Source: Lacrimispora sphenoides
GTDB lineage: Bacteria; Bacillota; Clostridia; Lachnospirales; Lachnospiraceae
DNA: 64,000 nucleotides
Reading direction: 5' to 3'
NCBI RefSeq assembly: GCF_900105215.1
Contig: NZ_FOIP01000001.1
Span: 186,001 to 250,000 of the forward strand
Part shown: positions 42,179-50,630 of the stretch, one piece after another
Layout: every line of letters begins with the position of its first letter
Numbering within the stretch: the first letter of the stretch is position 1
The notes under the pieces: model-generated
What the model was told of the DNA's origin: nothing
Database searches by the model: none
What the model saw: only the letters and a program-made list of their open reading frames with translations
Position numbers and translations under genes: made by a program

Positions 42179-42907
42179 TCACAACTGACTGTAATTGATC
42201 AATTGGACCGAATATTTTTGCAGCATATCTTTTGTTTTATTACTAACCAGAAAATCCAGTTCTGCAAGGCGCTGTAAATTGTAAGAGGAGGATTGAAGCA
42301 GGTAAGAGTCCACATAGGCCGGGTGGCTCATCAGCTCCACATATGGCCTGGAAGAGATATCGTCCATATGATCGTATACATAAGACAGCCCCGGTTCCCC
42401 ATGGTACGTGCGGAATTGTATAAAATCCACGTGGGGAAAACCTGTTATATCGTGATTTCTCAGCGGCAGCCGGTATTTTTCAGCGAGTGTCCTGGCGGCA
42501 GCAGCCATAACAGGATTGCTGTCCGTTGTAAATAGGTGGGAGTCCAGATGGGTCGGGTTTTTCCCCATTACCTCCACAAACCGTTGGTATTGAGCCTCTA
42601 GTTCTACCAGGATATCTTCCGGAAGATACTTGTGGGAGGAGGATAGATTTCGTGGTTTAATAAAAAACCCGTCTTCTCCGGTCAGGGTGCTGCCTTTGGT
42701 AAGAGGCTGCCCAAGGGCGATGTTTAAATGCAGGCCAACTCCCAGTGAGGGGCATTCTTTTGTCAGGTAGGCAGCGTGCTGGAAGCCTGGAGTATTGGTT
42801 AAAAGTGTAGTGGATGTAAGTACCCCTTGCAGATGAGCATCTATGATCCCATAATTGACAGCCCGGCAATAACCGAAGTCATCTGCATTTATTATCATTT
42901 TGCACAT
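42179..42907 (-). CDS. ChbG/YdjC-family carbohydrate deacetylase
   Basis: Metal-dependent deacetylase of 242 residues acting in the cytoplasm. The family motif IINADDFGYCRAVN is at 5-18 (Asp ligands), and the metal-binding histidine motif is THLDSH, followed by LFTT instead of the more usual HH. In E. coli ChbG removes an acetyl group from chitobiose-phosphate so that a GH4 enzyme can cleave it. Here it is the third gene after a PTS EIICB and a GH4 gene, 17 nt downstream of the latter, so a similar step is likely. The start at 42907 has AAAGGA 8 nt upstream. Confidence 0.9.
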   Translation of the reverse strand: MCKMIINADDFGYCRAVNYGIIDAHLQGVLTSTTLLTNTPGFQHAAYLTKECPSLGVGLHLNIALGQPLTKGSTLTGEDGFFIKPRNLSSSHKYLPEDILVELEAQYQRFVEVMGKNPTHLDSHLFTTDSNPVMAAAARTLAEKYRLPLRNHDITGFPHVDFIQFRTYHGEPGLSYVYDHMDDISSRPYVELMSHPAYVDSYLLQSSSYNLQRLAELDFLVSNKTKDMLQKYSVQLINYSQL

Positions 42908-42924
42908 AGATACAATCCTTTCTG

Positions 42925-44250
42925 TCAGGTCAGTTTGGGCCAATAGCCTTTGTTTTCTTCAATCAGGCGGTCCAGGATCTTTCTCGCTTTCTTGGCGTCT
43001 GTAACGGTGCGGTTTAACGTCAGCGCCTGCAATGCTTTTGTATAACTGCCTTCAAAATATGCTTCGCAGGTCAGGCGTTCGTAGGCATACTGGTTTTCCA
43101 GCAATGCTTTATAAAAAACAGAGACAGGTCCGGTGTGGAATGGTTTAGGTCCGCGGCTGCCCAGCAGGCAGGTCACTTCCACGACTGCATCATCCGGAAG
43201 GTTCTCGATGATTCCTTCATTTTTAACCATGATAATATAGTACGCATTTTTATTTAAGTAAATAGCTTCCGCTATGGAAAGGATCATATCACCGTGAGCT
43301 TCATTTTTTACTACATGGATTCCATCCAGACTGTTTTGACTGACTGCGCGGCGGCATTCGGAAAACACCTGTTTCTCACGGCCATCCATGACTTCGTTTG
43401 CTCTGGTATAATCCGGGTTTAATTTGGAAGCCTTGTACTCGGGATAGATATAGTATTGGAGGTAAGTGGAAGGCACATACTCATCGAAATCATGTACCAT
43501 ATCCTGTACCAGTGCATAAGTATCCAGCCAGGAAGGGTCGCGCTCGGCGGCATCGGCAGGCAGAAATCCCTTATCCTTTATCCGCTCCTTTAGAAGGGGA
43601 AGCAAATCCTGGCCGTTCTGGTTGTAAAGATGGGTAAACCATCCAAAATGATTAAGCCCGAAATAGGTGGGTTCCAGGGATTCGGCAGGCACATCGAGCA
43701 GCTTGGCGAAAGAATGAATCAGGTTGATCGGCTGGTCACAGATATTTAGAATCCTTTTGTCATCAGGAAACTCCCGCTGCAGGCCGTAGGCTACAATGGC
43801 GGCTGGATTGGTATAATTCAGGATCCAGGCATTTTTACTGTGTTTGCGCACATCCTTTACAATTTCAATCATGTCTTTTAAGGAACGGATCCCGTAGGCA
43901 AAACCTCCGGGGCCGCAGGTTTCCTGACCGAGCACTCCGTATTCCATGGGGATTTTTTCATCTTTTTCCCGCATAGGATATCCACCTGTACGGATCTGAA
44001 CCATAACAAAATCCACAGAATCGTAGGCCGCGTCTTTGCTTGTTGTGTAAGTGACTTTTACTTTAGGAGCGTGCAGGCGGAATAACAGCTGTGCATATTC
44101 TCCAATAGGAGCCTGACGTTCTGCGTTAACATCAAAAAGTACCAGCTCTGTGACCGGGAGAGAATTCATGTGGCGGATAAATGCATTCAATATTCCGGGG
44201 GTCCATGTGGAACCGCCTCCCACGATCGTAATCTTTAACTTATGTTCCAT
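42925..44250 (-). CDS. GH4 phospho-glycosidase, alpha type
   Basis: NAD- and metal-dependent phospho-glycosidase of 441 residues. Motifs are VGGGSTWTPGILNAF, PMREKDEKIPMEYG, GQETCGPGGFAYGIRS, LNICDQP (metal Cys) and FGLNHFGWFTHLY (metal His). These resemble 6-phospho-alpha-glucosidases such as GlvA/MalH. It is a paralogue of the enzyme at 27273-28598, colinear over the full length. It starts 4 nt after the EIICB stop and is followed by the deacetylase. The deacetylase suggests that its true substrate may carry an N-acetyl-hexosamine. Confidence 0.92.
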   Translation of the reverse strand: MEHKLKITIVGGGSTWTPGILNAFIRHMNSLPVTELVLFDVNAERQAPIGEYAQLLFRLHAPKVKVTYTTSKDAAYDSVDFVMVQIRTGGYPMREKDEKIPMEYGVLGQETCGPGGFAYGIRSLKDMIEIVKDVRKHSKNAWILNYTNPAAIVAYGLQREFPDDKRILNICDQPINLIHSFAKLLDVPAESLEPTYFGLNHFGWFTHLYNQNGQDLLPLLKERIKDKGFLPADAAERDPSWLDTYALVQDMVHDFDEYVPSTYLQYYIYPEYKASKLNPDYTRANEVMDGREKQVFSECRRAVSQNSLDGIHVVKNEAHGDMILSIAEAIYLNKNAYYIIMVKNEGIIENLPDDAVVEVTCLLGSRGPKPFHTGPVSVFYKALLENQYAYERLTCEAYFEGSYTKALQALTLNRTVTDAKKARKILDRLIEENKGYWPKLT

Positions 44251-44254
44251 TTAT

Positions 44255-45868
44255 TTAATCCTTTCCTGTATGCTTCGCGTGATACAATGCTTTCACATCT
44301 CTAGCAATGCTTTCAACTTTCAATCCGTAGATGACCTGTATTTGATTGGCAGAAGGACAGACAATGCCTGATGCGCCGGTCGATTTTAAATTATGCTCCT
44401 GAACCAGAGACATATCCTTGATGGTAACACGCAGTCTGGTAAAGCAGTTGTTGATTTCACCGATGTTCTCTCTTCCGCCCAAGTATTCCAGGATCTGTTC
44501 CGCCAGCTTTGTGCCGCTTCCAGAATTCACAAGTGCCGTTTCCCCGTCTTCTGCATCAGCCCCTTCATTTCTTCCGGGGGTTGAAATATTAAACTTTTGG
44601 ATCAGGTAGGTAAAGCCGTAGTAGTAGATAACCGCCATACCGATACCGATCAGTACCACAAGGTACCACTTACTCTGTGCTCCCCGGAAAATCCCGAAAA
44701 TCGTAAAATCAATCAGTCCTGCCTGTACGCCCCCAACGCTGCAATGGAGCAAAGCGGCCGCCATATAGCCGATCCCTGTCATAATTACATGGAACAGGAA
44801 AAGCACCGGTGAGATAAACATAAAGGAAAATTCCAGCGGCTCTGTAACACCTGTAAGGATTGAAGCGGTAACACTTGCGGAGAGCAGTGCCTTGACTCTT
44901 TTTTTATTTTTATCATCTGCAGACCGGTACATTGCAAAGGCAGCAGCCGGTAGGCCGAAGATAACGATAAGGGAGTGCCCCTGGCCTACGTAGCGGGCGC
45001 CCATCTGGAATACATCATTTGGAACCTGACTGTTTGATGCAATGGCAGTATTAAAAATATTTAACGCGCCCATGACAGTCTGGCCATCTATGGTTGCTGT
45101 TCCGCCTACCGGTGTAAAGCGTACCACCTGGTTTAGAATATGATGAAGGCCGGTAGGGATCAAAAGCCTGTTGGCAGCACCGTATACAAAAGGTCCGAAT
45201 ACACCAATGGAGTTGATCCAGTTGCCAATCAGTCCGATGAATGTGTTAAAGAACGGCCAGATGAAGTAAGAAGCGATTCCTGCCAGTGGGATGGTGATAA
45301 TGGTAATCAGCGGGACAAAGCGTTTTCCGCCGAAAAAATTAACGGCGCTTGGAAGTGTGATCGTGTAGAACCGGTTATGTAAAACGTTTACAAGAAGTCC
45401 TACCAAAATGCCTCCGAATACATTCATGCGGAGTGTGAAATATCCCAGCATGGTCTCATACTTAGCATTTACAATGGTTGCATCCACCTGTGACATCCCC
45501 TGCTCCATAAGCTTGCTGATGCTGGTGGATTCAGCGGTAATACCTTTCAGTCCCAGAATGTAATTTAACGTGTAATGGAATACAAGGAAGCCCAGGACAG
45601 CGGAAAATGCCGCGGTCGGTTTTTCATCCTTTGCCATGCCTATAGCGATAGACATACAGAAAAACAAAGGCAGATTTCCGAATACCAGTCCAGCCAGCTT
45701 ACGGATAAAACCAATAAAATTCTGGACGTAAACAAGATTTGCAAAAGTTTCCCCTACAATTGCGCTGTTTTGCATTGCTGCCGCAAGACCGCTGAATATA
45801 CCGGCGACTGCTATGGTAGAAATGGGCAGAAGCAGCGATTTTCCAAATTTTTGCCAAAACTCTTTCAT
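44255..45868 (-). CDS. PTS EIICB component, alpha-glucoside/amino-sugar family
   Basis: Phosphorylating sugar importer of 537 residues. The EIIC domain (about 1-420) starts LLLPISTIAVAGIFSGLAAA, and the EIIB domain (about 455-537) has the phospho-Cys475 in NNCFTRLR. There is no EIIA. It is longer than the paralogue at 25635-27158 because of a larger loop after helix 3 and an acidic linker (GRNEGADAEDGE) before EIIB. It is the first gene of the EIICB-GH4-ChbG operon. A 41-bp inverted repeat sits about 20 nt before its start, overlapping the promoter. AAGGAGATGGAGG precedes the ATG. Confidence 0.92.
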   Translation of the reverse strand: MKEFWQKFGKSLLLPISTIAVAGIFSGLAAAMQNSAIVGETFANLVYVQNFIGFIRKLAGLVFGNLPLFFCMSIAIGMAKDEKPTAAFSAVLGFLVFHYTLNYILGLKGITAESTSISKLMEQGMSQVDATIVNAKYETMLGYFTLRMNVFGGILVGLLVNVLHNRFYTITLPSAVNFFGGKRFVPLITIITIPLAGIASYFIWPFFNTFIGLIGNWINSIGVFGPFVYGAANRLLIPTGLHHILNQVVRFTPVGGTATIDGQTVMGALNIFNTAIASNSQVPNDVFQMGARYVGQGHSLIVIFGLPAAAFAMYRSADDKNKKRVKALLSASVTASILTGVTEPLEFSFMFISPVLFLFHVIMTGIGYMAAALLHCSVGGVQAGLIDFTIFGIFRGAQSKWYLVVLIGIGMAVIYYYGFTYLIQKFNISTPGRNEGADAEDGETALVNSGSGTKLAEQILEYLGGRENIGEINNCFTRLRVTIKDMSLVQEHNLKSTGASGIVCPSANQIQVIYGLKVESIARDVKALYHAKHTGKD

Positions 45869-45887
45869 TTAAGATCCTCCATCTCCT

Positions 45888-45928
45888 TAAAGTTATGATT
45901 TCAATACCGGTATGAAATTATAACTTTA
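45888..45928. promoter_or_regulatory. 41-bp inverted repeat operator of the PTS operon
   Basis: Arms beginning TAAAGTTAT and ending ATAACTTTA meet at ATACCGGTAT. About 19 of 20 positions pair, with one mismatch and one extra base. On the minus strand it covers the -10 region and the start of the transcript, ending at the ribosome binding site, the classic place for a repressor. The divergent RpiR protein is the obvious candidate to bind it. Confidence 0.65.
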
Positions 45929-45955
45929 TAATAATGGATTAATTTTAATTTACAA
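45927..45955 (-). promoter_or_regulatory. Promoter of the EIICB-GH4-ChbG operon
   Basis: TTGTAA (45950-45955), 17 nt and ATTATA (45927-45932) on the minus strand form a plausible promoter. Its -10 overlaps the edge of the 41-bp inverted repeat. Confidence 0.45.
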
Positions 45956-46052
45956 GTGTTTGGAAGTATATTATTATTTATATACGAAAGGTATCAATAA
46001 ACACAAAATGTGTAATATTTCACATCAAGAAAAGGACTCCGGAGGGTGAAAG

Positions 46053-46823
46053 ATGAATTTTTTTGACCAGCTGTCAAACAGGGGAATAAAGCTGAATCCT
46101 ACAGAAGAAAGAATTGTCAATTATTTACTGGAACATTACGGCATATTGCAAGATTTAAAGATCGCAAAGGTGGCGGAAGTGTTATATCTGTCGCCAAACT
46201 CTATTGTGAGACTTTGTAAAAAACTGGGCTATCACGGGTTCAGTGAGTTGAAATACCAGATCATACATGAACGGAGACAGTATGGAATAGAGGCCGCTGA
46301 GCAGCAGACCACTGTTATGGACAGCTTAAAACAGACACTGGCCATTAATTCACGACAGAATATTGAGAAAACGGCAAGGCTGATTTATGAAAGCCGTCAG
46401 GTGATATTTTTTGCACTGGGCCTTTCCAGGATCGTAGCTTTGGATCTGGCAAAAAAGCTTGAGCATCTGAATAAGATCATTATTGTCCCCGATGACCGTG
46501 ATAACTGTATCTTGTATGCCAATAACCTGGCACCAGGACAGATCGCTTTTTTCATCAGTTATTCTGGTAGTACCGATATCATATGCAAGCTTTCTTACAT
46601 TGCCCAGACCAGGGGAGTTCCTATCGTAACCCTTACAGGAATGAGTCAGAACCCGATTTCCGGCAGCAGTGTGGTTAGCCTGTATGCCTATTTTAGAAAA
46701 ATGAACTACAGAGATGCCGATATTACATCAAGAATTGGTTTTTATCTGGTGACAGAATTGATTCTGGAAGAATATATGAAGCTTTTTCGTTTGGAACAGC
46801 AGTTAGAGGATGAAATTGATTAA
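46053..46823 (+). CDS. MurR/RpiR-family regulator of the PTS operon
   Basis: A 256-residue regulator, divergent from the EIICB operon. The helix-turn-helix is at about 10-80 (TEERIVNYLLEHYGILQDLK, LSPNSIVRLCKKLGYHGFSE) and the SIS domain at about 105-245 (VIFFALGLSRIVALDLAKKL, IAFFISYSGSTDIICKLSYI). The SYSGST loop is the standard sugar-phosphate site and is intact here, in contrast to the two RpiR proteins at 24-25.5 kb. It probably releases the 41-bp operator when the imported phosphosugar accumulates. GGAGG lies 8 nt before the ATG. Confidence 0.93.
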   Translation: MNFFDQLSNRGIKLNPTEERIVNYLLEHYGILQDLKIAKVAEVLYLSPNSIVRLCKKLGYHGFSELKYQIIHERRQYGIEAAEQQTTVMDSLKQTLAINSRQNIEKTARLIYESRQVIFFALGLSRIVALDLAKKLEHLNKIIIVPDDRDNCILYANNLAPGQIAFFISYSGSTDIICKLSYIAQTRGVPIVTLTGMSQNPISGSSVVSLYAYFRKMNYRDADITSRIGFYLVTELILEEYMKLFRLEQQLEDEID

Positions 46824-46875
46824 GAAATCGAGCTTAAAACAGATATTCTCAATAAGGCTTAATTAAAATAAAAAC

Positions 46876-46898
46876 TGCGGGCTTTAAAAAAGCCCGCA
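46876..46898. terminator. Bidirectional terminator
   Basis: TGCGGGCTT and AAGCCCGCA form a 9-bp stem around an A-rich loop. It separates the convergent RpiR gene (ends 46823) and thiamine ATPase gene (ends 46904). Confidence 0.75.
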
Positions 46899-46903
46899 TA
46901 CAA

Positions 46904-47647
46904 TCATATCCCTTCCAAATGCTTTAAAATCTCCCTCTTATATTCCAGAAATTCCTTTGAAATATTAAAATCCTTATCCCGCGGTTTTGGTTCCTTTATG
47001 ATGATTTCCTTTGTAATCCTGCCGGGAGATCCGGTCAGCATACAGATGCGGTCTGATAAAAGAATGGCTTCGTCAATATCATGGGTGATAAAAAGAGTGG
47101 AAAGATGAATGTCATCCATTACCTTTAAATACCATTCATGCACCCCACGCTTGGTCATCATGTCAAGAGCGGAAAAAGGTTCATCAAGAAGAGCGATGCG
47201 GTTGGAGAACAGATACGTCCTTAAAAGAGCTGCCCTCTGCCTCATACCGCCGGATAACTGGGAAGGGTACTGTTTCTCCGTCCCTTCCAGCCCAAACTGT
47301 TTAAAATATTCTCCCGCCTTTTTCCTGGCCTCTGTTTTCTTCATGCCCTTAATTAAAAGGGGTAGGGCCACATTGTCCACGATGGTACGGTATGGCAGCA
47401 AAAGATCCTTTTGCAGCATATAACTGACAGACCCCGGCTTTCCGGTAATTTCTTCTCCATTCAGATAAACATGTCCCTCATCCGGCAGAGAAAGGCCTGC
47501 AATGATATGAAACAGTGTAGTCTTTCCTCCTCCGCTGACTCCAAGAAGAGATACCAGCTCTCCTTCCTTAAGCTCTAAGGATACGCCTTTTAAGACCGTC
47601 TTTTCATCAAAGGATTTTGTAATGCCTTCCACCTTTAAGTGTGTCAT
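46904..47647 (-). CDS. thiZ: Thiamine (precursor) ABC transporter ATPase, ThiZ type
   Basis: ATPase of the NitT/TauT-like family, 247 residues. Walker A is GVSGGGKTTLFH, the signature LSGGMRQRAALLR, Walker B IALLDEPFSALD, and the switch His is in FITHDIDEAI. It is the last gene of a four-gene operon behind a TPP riboswitch, which assigns it to uptake of thiamine or its pyrimidine precursor. The start at 47647 has AAGGAGG 6 nt upstream. Confidence 0.9.
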   Translation of the reverse strand: MTHLKVEGITKSFDEKTVLKGVSLELKEGELVSLLGVSGGGKTTLFHIIAGLSLPDEGHVYLNGEEITGKPGSVSYMLQKDLLLPYRTIVDNVALPLLIKGMKKTEARKKAGEYFKQFGLEGTEKQYPSQLSGGMRQRAALLRTYLFSNRIALLDEPFSALDMMTKRGVHEWYLKVMDDIHLSTLFITHDIDEAILLSDRICMLTGSPGRITKEIIIKEPKPRDKDFNISKEFLEYKREILKHLEGI

Positions 47648-47716
47648 GGTTTCCTCCTTTATGGTTGCAGGCTTTCCTGCATCATGCGAATGATGCAAAG
47701 ATCAAATCCTCTAAAC

Positions 47717-48727
47717 TTACTGAGGCAGATAATCATTTGAAAACCCGGCATTTTCCGGAATCTCAGGATCGGAAAGGCCATTCTCATTCAGCCAGCCATA
47801 AAACCTGTTCCACCGTTCCGGATCTATAGATCCCCACGCTTTCCCATCTGCCTGATATTTATCCGCCAGGTATTTCTGACTTTCCATTACCAGCTTTTCA
47901 TCAAGCTCCGGCGCCGCCTTAAGTAAGATACGGGCTGCCTCCTCCGGGTCTTTTCCTGCATCCTCATATCCTTTGCTCACAGCCCTTAAAAAGGCTCTGG
48001 CTGTCTCAGGCTCCTGCTTTAAGAAATCATTTCCCGCAATAATGACCGGCGTGTAATAATCAAACACTGGATTCAAATCTGCAAATGCAAAGTAATCCGT
48101 ATCAAGACCTTCCACTTCCATTTTGACACCAGCCCATGCATAAAAGATCCAGATGGCATCCACTGATTTTGATTTTAATGCGGAAACCTCATCCGTAACA
48201 GTGCTGGGAATCAGCTGCACTTTGGAAAAGTCTCCTCCACCTTCTTCAACCACATCTTTTACCATGGCCTTTTCCACCGGAATATCCCAGGTGGCATATT
48301 TCTTTCCTTCCATTCCCTTTGGAGATGCCATCCCCTCGCCTTTTCTGGAAATAATACCGGAGGTGTTATGCTGGATGACCGCTGCCACTGCCGTTATCGG
48401 AAGGGCGTTTTCCCCTGCCAGAGCCGGTGCCATGGAGTCCTGAAAGGACATTCCAAACTGGGCTTTTCCGGAGGCTACCAGAACTGCCGCCCCATCCTCA
48501 GGAGGCTGAACGATTTCTACCTCAAGCCCTTCGGCTTTAAAATATCCCTTTTCCTCAGCCACATAAAGTCCGGTATGATTGGTATTGGGAGTCCAGTCCA
48601 GGACAAATGTTACTTTTTTTAAATCCGATGAATCCTTATTTGCTGCCTGTTTCCCGGTTCCCCCGCAGGCAGTGAGAATTGCGGCAGCCGCTGCCGCCAT
48701 TAAGATTACCAAACCTGTTTTTTTCAT
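47717..48727 (-). CDS. thiY: Thiamine-precursor binding lipoprotein, ThiY type
   Basis: NMT1/ThiY-family binding protein of 336 residues. The signal runs MKKTGLVILMAAAAAAILTA to a lipobox Cys (TAC, residue 21). The family region FVLDWTPNTNHTGLYVAEEK-like stretch (DWTPNTNHTG) at about 40-50 is typical of proteins that bind HMP-like pyrimidines, and YFKAEGLEVEIVQPPEDGAA follows. It lies between the permease and ATPase genes of the riboswitch operon. The start at 48727 has GGAGG 5 nt upstream. Confidence 0.9.
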   Translation of the reverse strand: MKKTGLVILMAAAAAAILTACGGTGKQAANKDSSDLKKVTFVLDWTPNTNHTGLYVAEEKGYFKAEGLEVEIVQPPEDGAAVLVASGKAQFGMSFQDSMAPALAGENALPITAVAAVIQHNTSGIISRKGEGMASPKGMEGKKYATWDIPVEKAMVKDVVEEGGGDFSKVQLIPSTVTDEVSALKSKSVDAIWIFYAWAGVKMEVEGLDTDYFAFADLNPVFDYYTPVIIAGNDFLKQEPETARAFLRAVSKGYEDAGKDPEEAARILLKAAPELDEKLVMESQKYLADKYQADGKAWGSIDPERWNRFYGWLNENGLSDPEIPENAGFSNDYLPQ

Positions 48728-48749
48728 ATATTCCTCCAATTGTATCATA

Positions 48750-49511
48750 TCACTGATTATCCCATGGCATGCATTTCTTAGAAAGCACGTCCACCCCTTT
48801 CATAAGAAGAAGGCTGATGGCCGATATGAGAAAAATGACCGCAAACATCTTATCAAAGGCAAAGGATTTTTTCACCCGGGTCATGTATACCCCCAGTCCG
48901 CCAAAGCCTCCCAGCCATTCGGAGATGACCGCTCCGACTACGGCATAGGAAACCGAGATCCGAAGACTTGCAAAAAACTGTCCCATAGCTCCGGGAAGCT
49001 TGATATAGCGAAATATTTTTACTCTTCCGGCTCCCATGGATTTTAAAAGATTCACCGCATCCGGATTCACTGATTTAAAACCGGTAAGCATGCCCACGGT
49101 AATGGGAAAGAAGGTAGTTAAGACAATGAGGATCACCTTAGGAGCCATTCCGTAGCCAAACCACAATACCAAAAGAGGGGCAATGGCTACCGTGGGAACG
49201 GTCTGTGTCAGAACGATAAGCGGATAAAAAGCCCGGTAAAGTCCTTCAAAATGATCCATGATCACAGCGATCACAAAACCGGTTGCTACCCCCAGGAAAA
49301 GCCCGGTAAACGCCTCGGCAAGGGTGATTCCCGCATTGACTGCCAGTACCGGGAATTCCGTGACGAATGCCCTTCCGACACTGACGGGCGAAGGGAGCAG
49401 AAAGCGGTCCACAAGACCGAAAGAACTGGTCCCCTGCCACAAAACCAGAAGCCCAATAACCGCAGAGCAGGACCAAAGCTTACTTGTGATGCTTTGTGAC
49501 TTTCTTTTCAA
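48750..49511 (-). CDS. thiX: Thiamine-precursor ABC transporter permease, ThiX type
   Basis: Inner-membrane permease of 253 residues with about six spans and the EAA-like loop KSVNPDAVNLLKSMGAGRVK. The start is a TTG at 49511: GGGGAGG lies 9 nt upstream and the first residues become MKRKSQSITSK, a normal positive-inside start. It overlaps the preceding thiamine-binding protein gene by 32 nt in a different frame. The frame could be opened further to 49574, but that would place it deep inside the neighbour. Confidence 0.9.
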   Translation of the reverse strand: MKRKSQSITSKLWSCSAVIGLLVLWQGTSSFGLVDRFLLPSPVSVGRAFVTEFPVLAVNAGITLAEAFTGLFLGVATGFVIAVIMDHFEGLYRAFYPLIVLTQTVPTVAIAPLLVLWFGYGMAPKVILIVLTTFFPITVGMLTGFKSVNPDAVNLLKSMGAGRVKIFRYIKLPGAMGQFFASLRISVSYAVVGAVISEWLGGFGGLGVYMTRVKKSFAFDKMFAVIFLISAISLLLMKGVDVLSKKCMPWDNQ

Positions 49512-49776
49512 TGGTAAGAACCTCCCCTTCCGGCCGGTAGGTGACTTTGATATAAGCGGCAACAGAGGGAGCACCTGCCCTTATGGCAATGTGCTGGCAT
49601 TCCTTAACAATGTCCATCAGTTCATCATAATCCCCTTCAATGGCTGTTTCAAAAGGCCCCACATAATAGTTCAGTCCTGTGCTCTTAATATAATCGATCA
49701 CCTGGTCAACAATACGGATCAGTTCCTCATCATTCTTTGCCTCAGGCAATGTCTGGATCGCTACACTTGCATTCAT
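49480..49776 (-). CDS. Thiamine-binding protein of the MTH1187/YkoF family
   Basis: A 98-residue cytoplasmic protein of the DUF77 fold (MNASVAIQTLPEAKNDEELI, then YYVGPFETAIEGDYDELMDI). Relatives bind thiamine or its pyrimidine part and are commonly encoded with thiXYZ. It is the first gene after the TPP riboswitch. AAAGGAG lies about 9 nt before the ATG. It probably carries or buffers the imported ligand; the exact role in the family is not settled. Confidence 0.88.
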   Translation of the reverse strand: MNASVAIQTLPEAKNDEELIRIVDQVIDYIKSTGLNYYVGPFETAIEGDYDELMDIVKECQHIAIRAGAPSVAAYIKVTYRPEGEVLTIEKKVTKHHK

Positions 49777-49813
49777 GTTATCTCTCTCCTTTTATCATTA
49801 ATAGAAATCAAAA

Positions 49814-49837
49814 ACCCGCCCGGATATCCGGGCGGGT
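49814..49837 (-). terminator. Riboswitch expression-platform terminator
   Basis: A 24-nt palindrome built on CCCGCCCGG/CCGGGCGGG is followed on the minus strand by GTTTTTGATTTC. It lies between the TPP aptamer and the first thi gene, so ligand binding would stop transcription here. A second small stem (CAGGCT/AGCCTG) just upstream may act in the alternative fold. Confidence 0.9.
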
Positions 49838-49849
49838 GAACAGGCTTAG

Positions 49850-49942
49850 CCTGAAAGCTTCCTACGCTGGCATTATCCAGATCAGGTTACAGGGTTTAAA
49901 GCAATGCTGCCTTATCTCAGCCGGACTTTCTCCAGCACCCCT
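49850..49942 (-). ncRNA. TPP riboswitch (Thi-box)
   Basis: The conserved elements of the thiamine pyrophosphate aptamer are readable on the minus strand in order: GGGGTGCTGG, GGCTGAGATAAGG, ACCCTGTAACCTGATCTGG and ATAATGCCAGCGTAGG. CTGAGA is the pyrimidine-binding loop, and the GATCTGGATAATGCCAGCG part forms the pyrophosphate arm. It governs the four-gene thiamine-precursor import operon through the terminator at 49814-49837. Confidence 0.97.
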
Positions 49943-49958
49943 TTTAATTTTCATTGCA

Positions 49959-49987
49959 AGTATACAACGGTACGGTCAGAAAGTCAA
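49959..49987 (-). promoter_or_regulatory. Promoter of the thiamine operon
   Basis: On the minus strand TTGACT (49982-49987), 17 nt and TATACT (49959-49964) place the transcription start about 10 nt before the TPP aptamer. The -35 lies inside the last codons of the upstream HD-GYP gene. Confidence 0.8.
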
Positions 49988-50578
49988 GTGAACCCAATGC
50001 TTTAATGCCAGGGCCCCGATCACCGGATCGTACATTACTCCCAAATTCTTTTCAATTTCTTTATAACAGTGCTCCAAAGAATAGGCACTCCGGTACCCCC
50101 TGTCTGAGGTCATGGTATCGATGGAATCGCAGATGGCTATGATCCTGGCTCCCAGAGGAATCTCCTCCCCTTTTAAGCCTTCCGGATATCCGTTTCCGTC
50201 AAAACGTTCATGATGGTACAGGACAATATCTTTCAGCTCCTTTAAATGACGGGATTTGCTTAAAATATCAGCTCCTATCCTTGGGTGCTTTTTCATACAC
50301 TCCCACTCATCCTCGGAAAGCTTATCCGGTTTATTTAAAACAGAATCCGGAACTCCGATCTTTCCAATGTCATGAAGGTGGGCAGCTATATGTATTTTTT
50401 CTATCTCATCTTTATCAAGTTCCAATAACTCCGAAAGGGTCAGCGCCATATCGCTCACCCTTTGGGAATGCCCTGCGGTATAGGGATCTTTTGCATCCAA
50501 TGCGCTCACTATGCACTCGATGATTTCATGATAATCAATGCCGCCTGTGCATAACTTTAATTCTGATCCTCTATTCAT
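49976..50578 (-). CDS. HD-GYP domain phosphohydrolase
   Basis: A 200-residue single-domain protein, probably a cyclic-di-GMP phosphodiesterase. The metal motif HLHDIGKIGVPD and the HHERFDGNGYPEGLKG motif are complete, and the HD residues appear in AGHSQRVSDMA and CDSIDTMTSDRGYR. It has no sensor or receiver domain, only a short N-terminal stretch. The start at 50578 has no good ribosome binding site, so an alternative start a few codons in is possible. It follows fur on the same strand, 52 nt later, and its 3' end contains the thi promoter. Confidence 0.88.
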   Translation of the reverse strand: MNRGSELKLCTGGIDYHEIIECIVSALDAKDPYTAGHSQRVSDMALTLSELLELDKDEIEKIHIAAHLHDIGKIGVPDSVLNKPDKLSEDEWECMKKHPRIGADILSKSRHLKELKDIVLYHHERFDGNGYPEGLKGEEIPLGARIIAICDSIDTMTSDRGYRSAYSLEHCYKEIEKNLGVMYDPVIGALALKHWVHLTF

Positions 50579-50630
50579 AGGTTTCTAAACCTGTTCCTTT
50601 AGTTGGTTATCGTCAACTTCATATCAGATA

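Noticed and set aside
49258..49839. 193-codon plus-strand frame across thiX and the thiamine-binding gene
   Set aside because: Antisense to two real overlapping genes and it runs through the riboswitch terminator.
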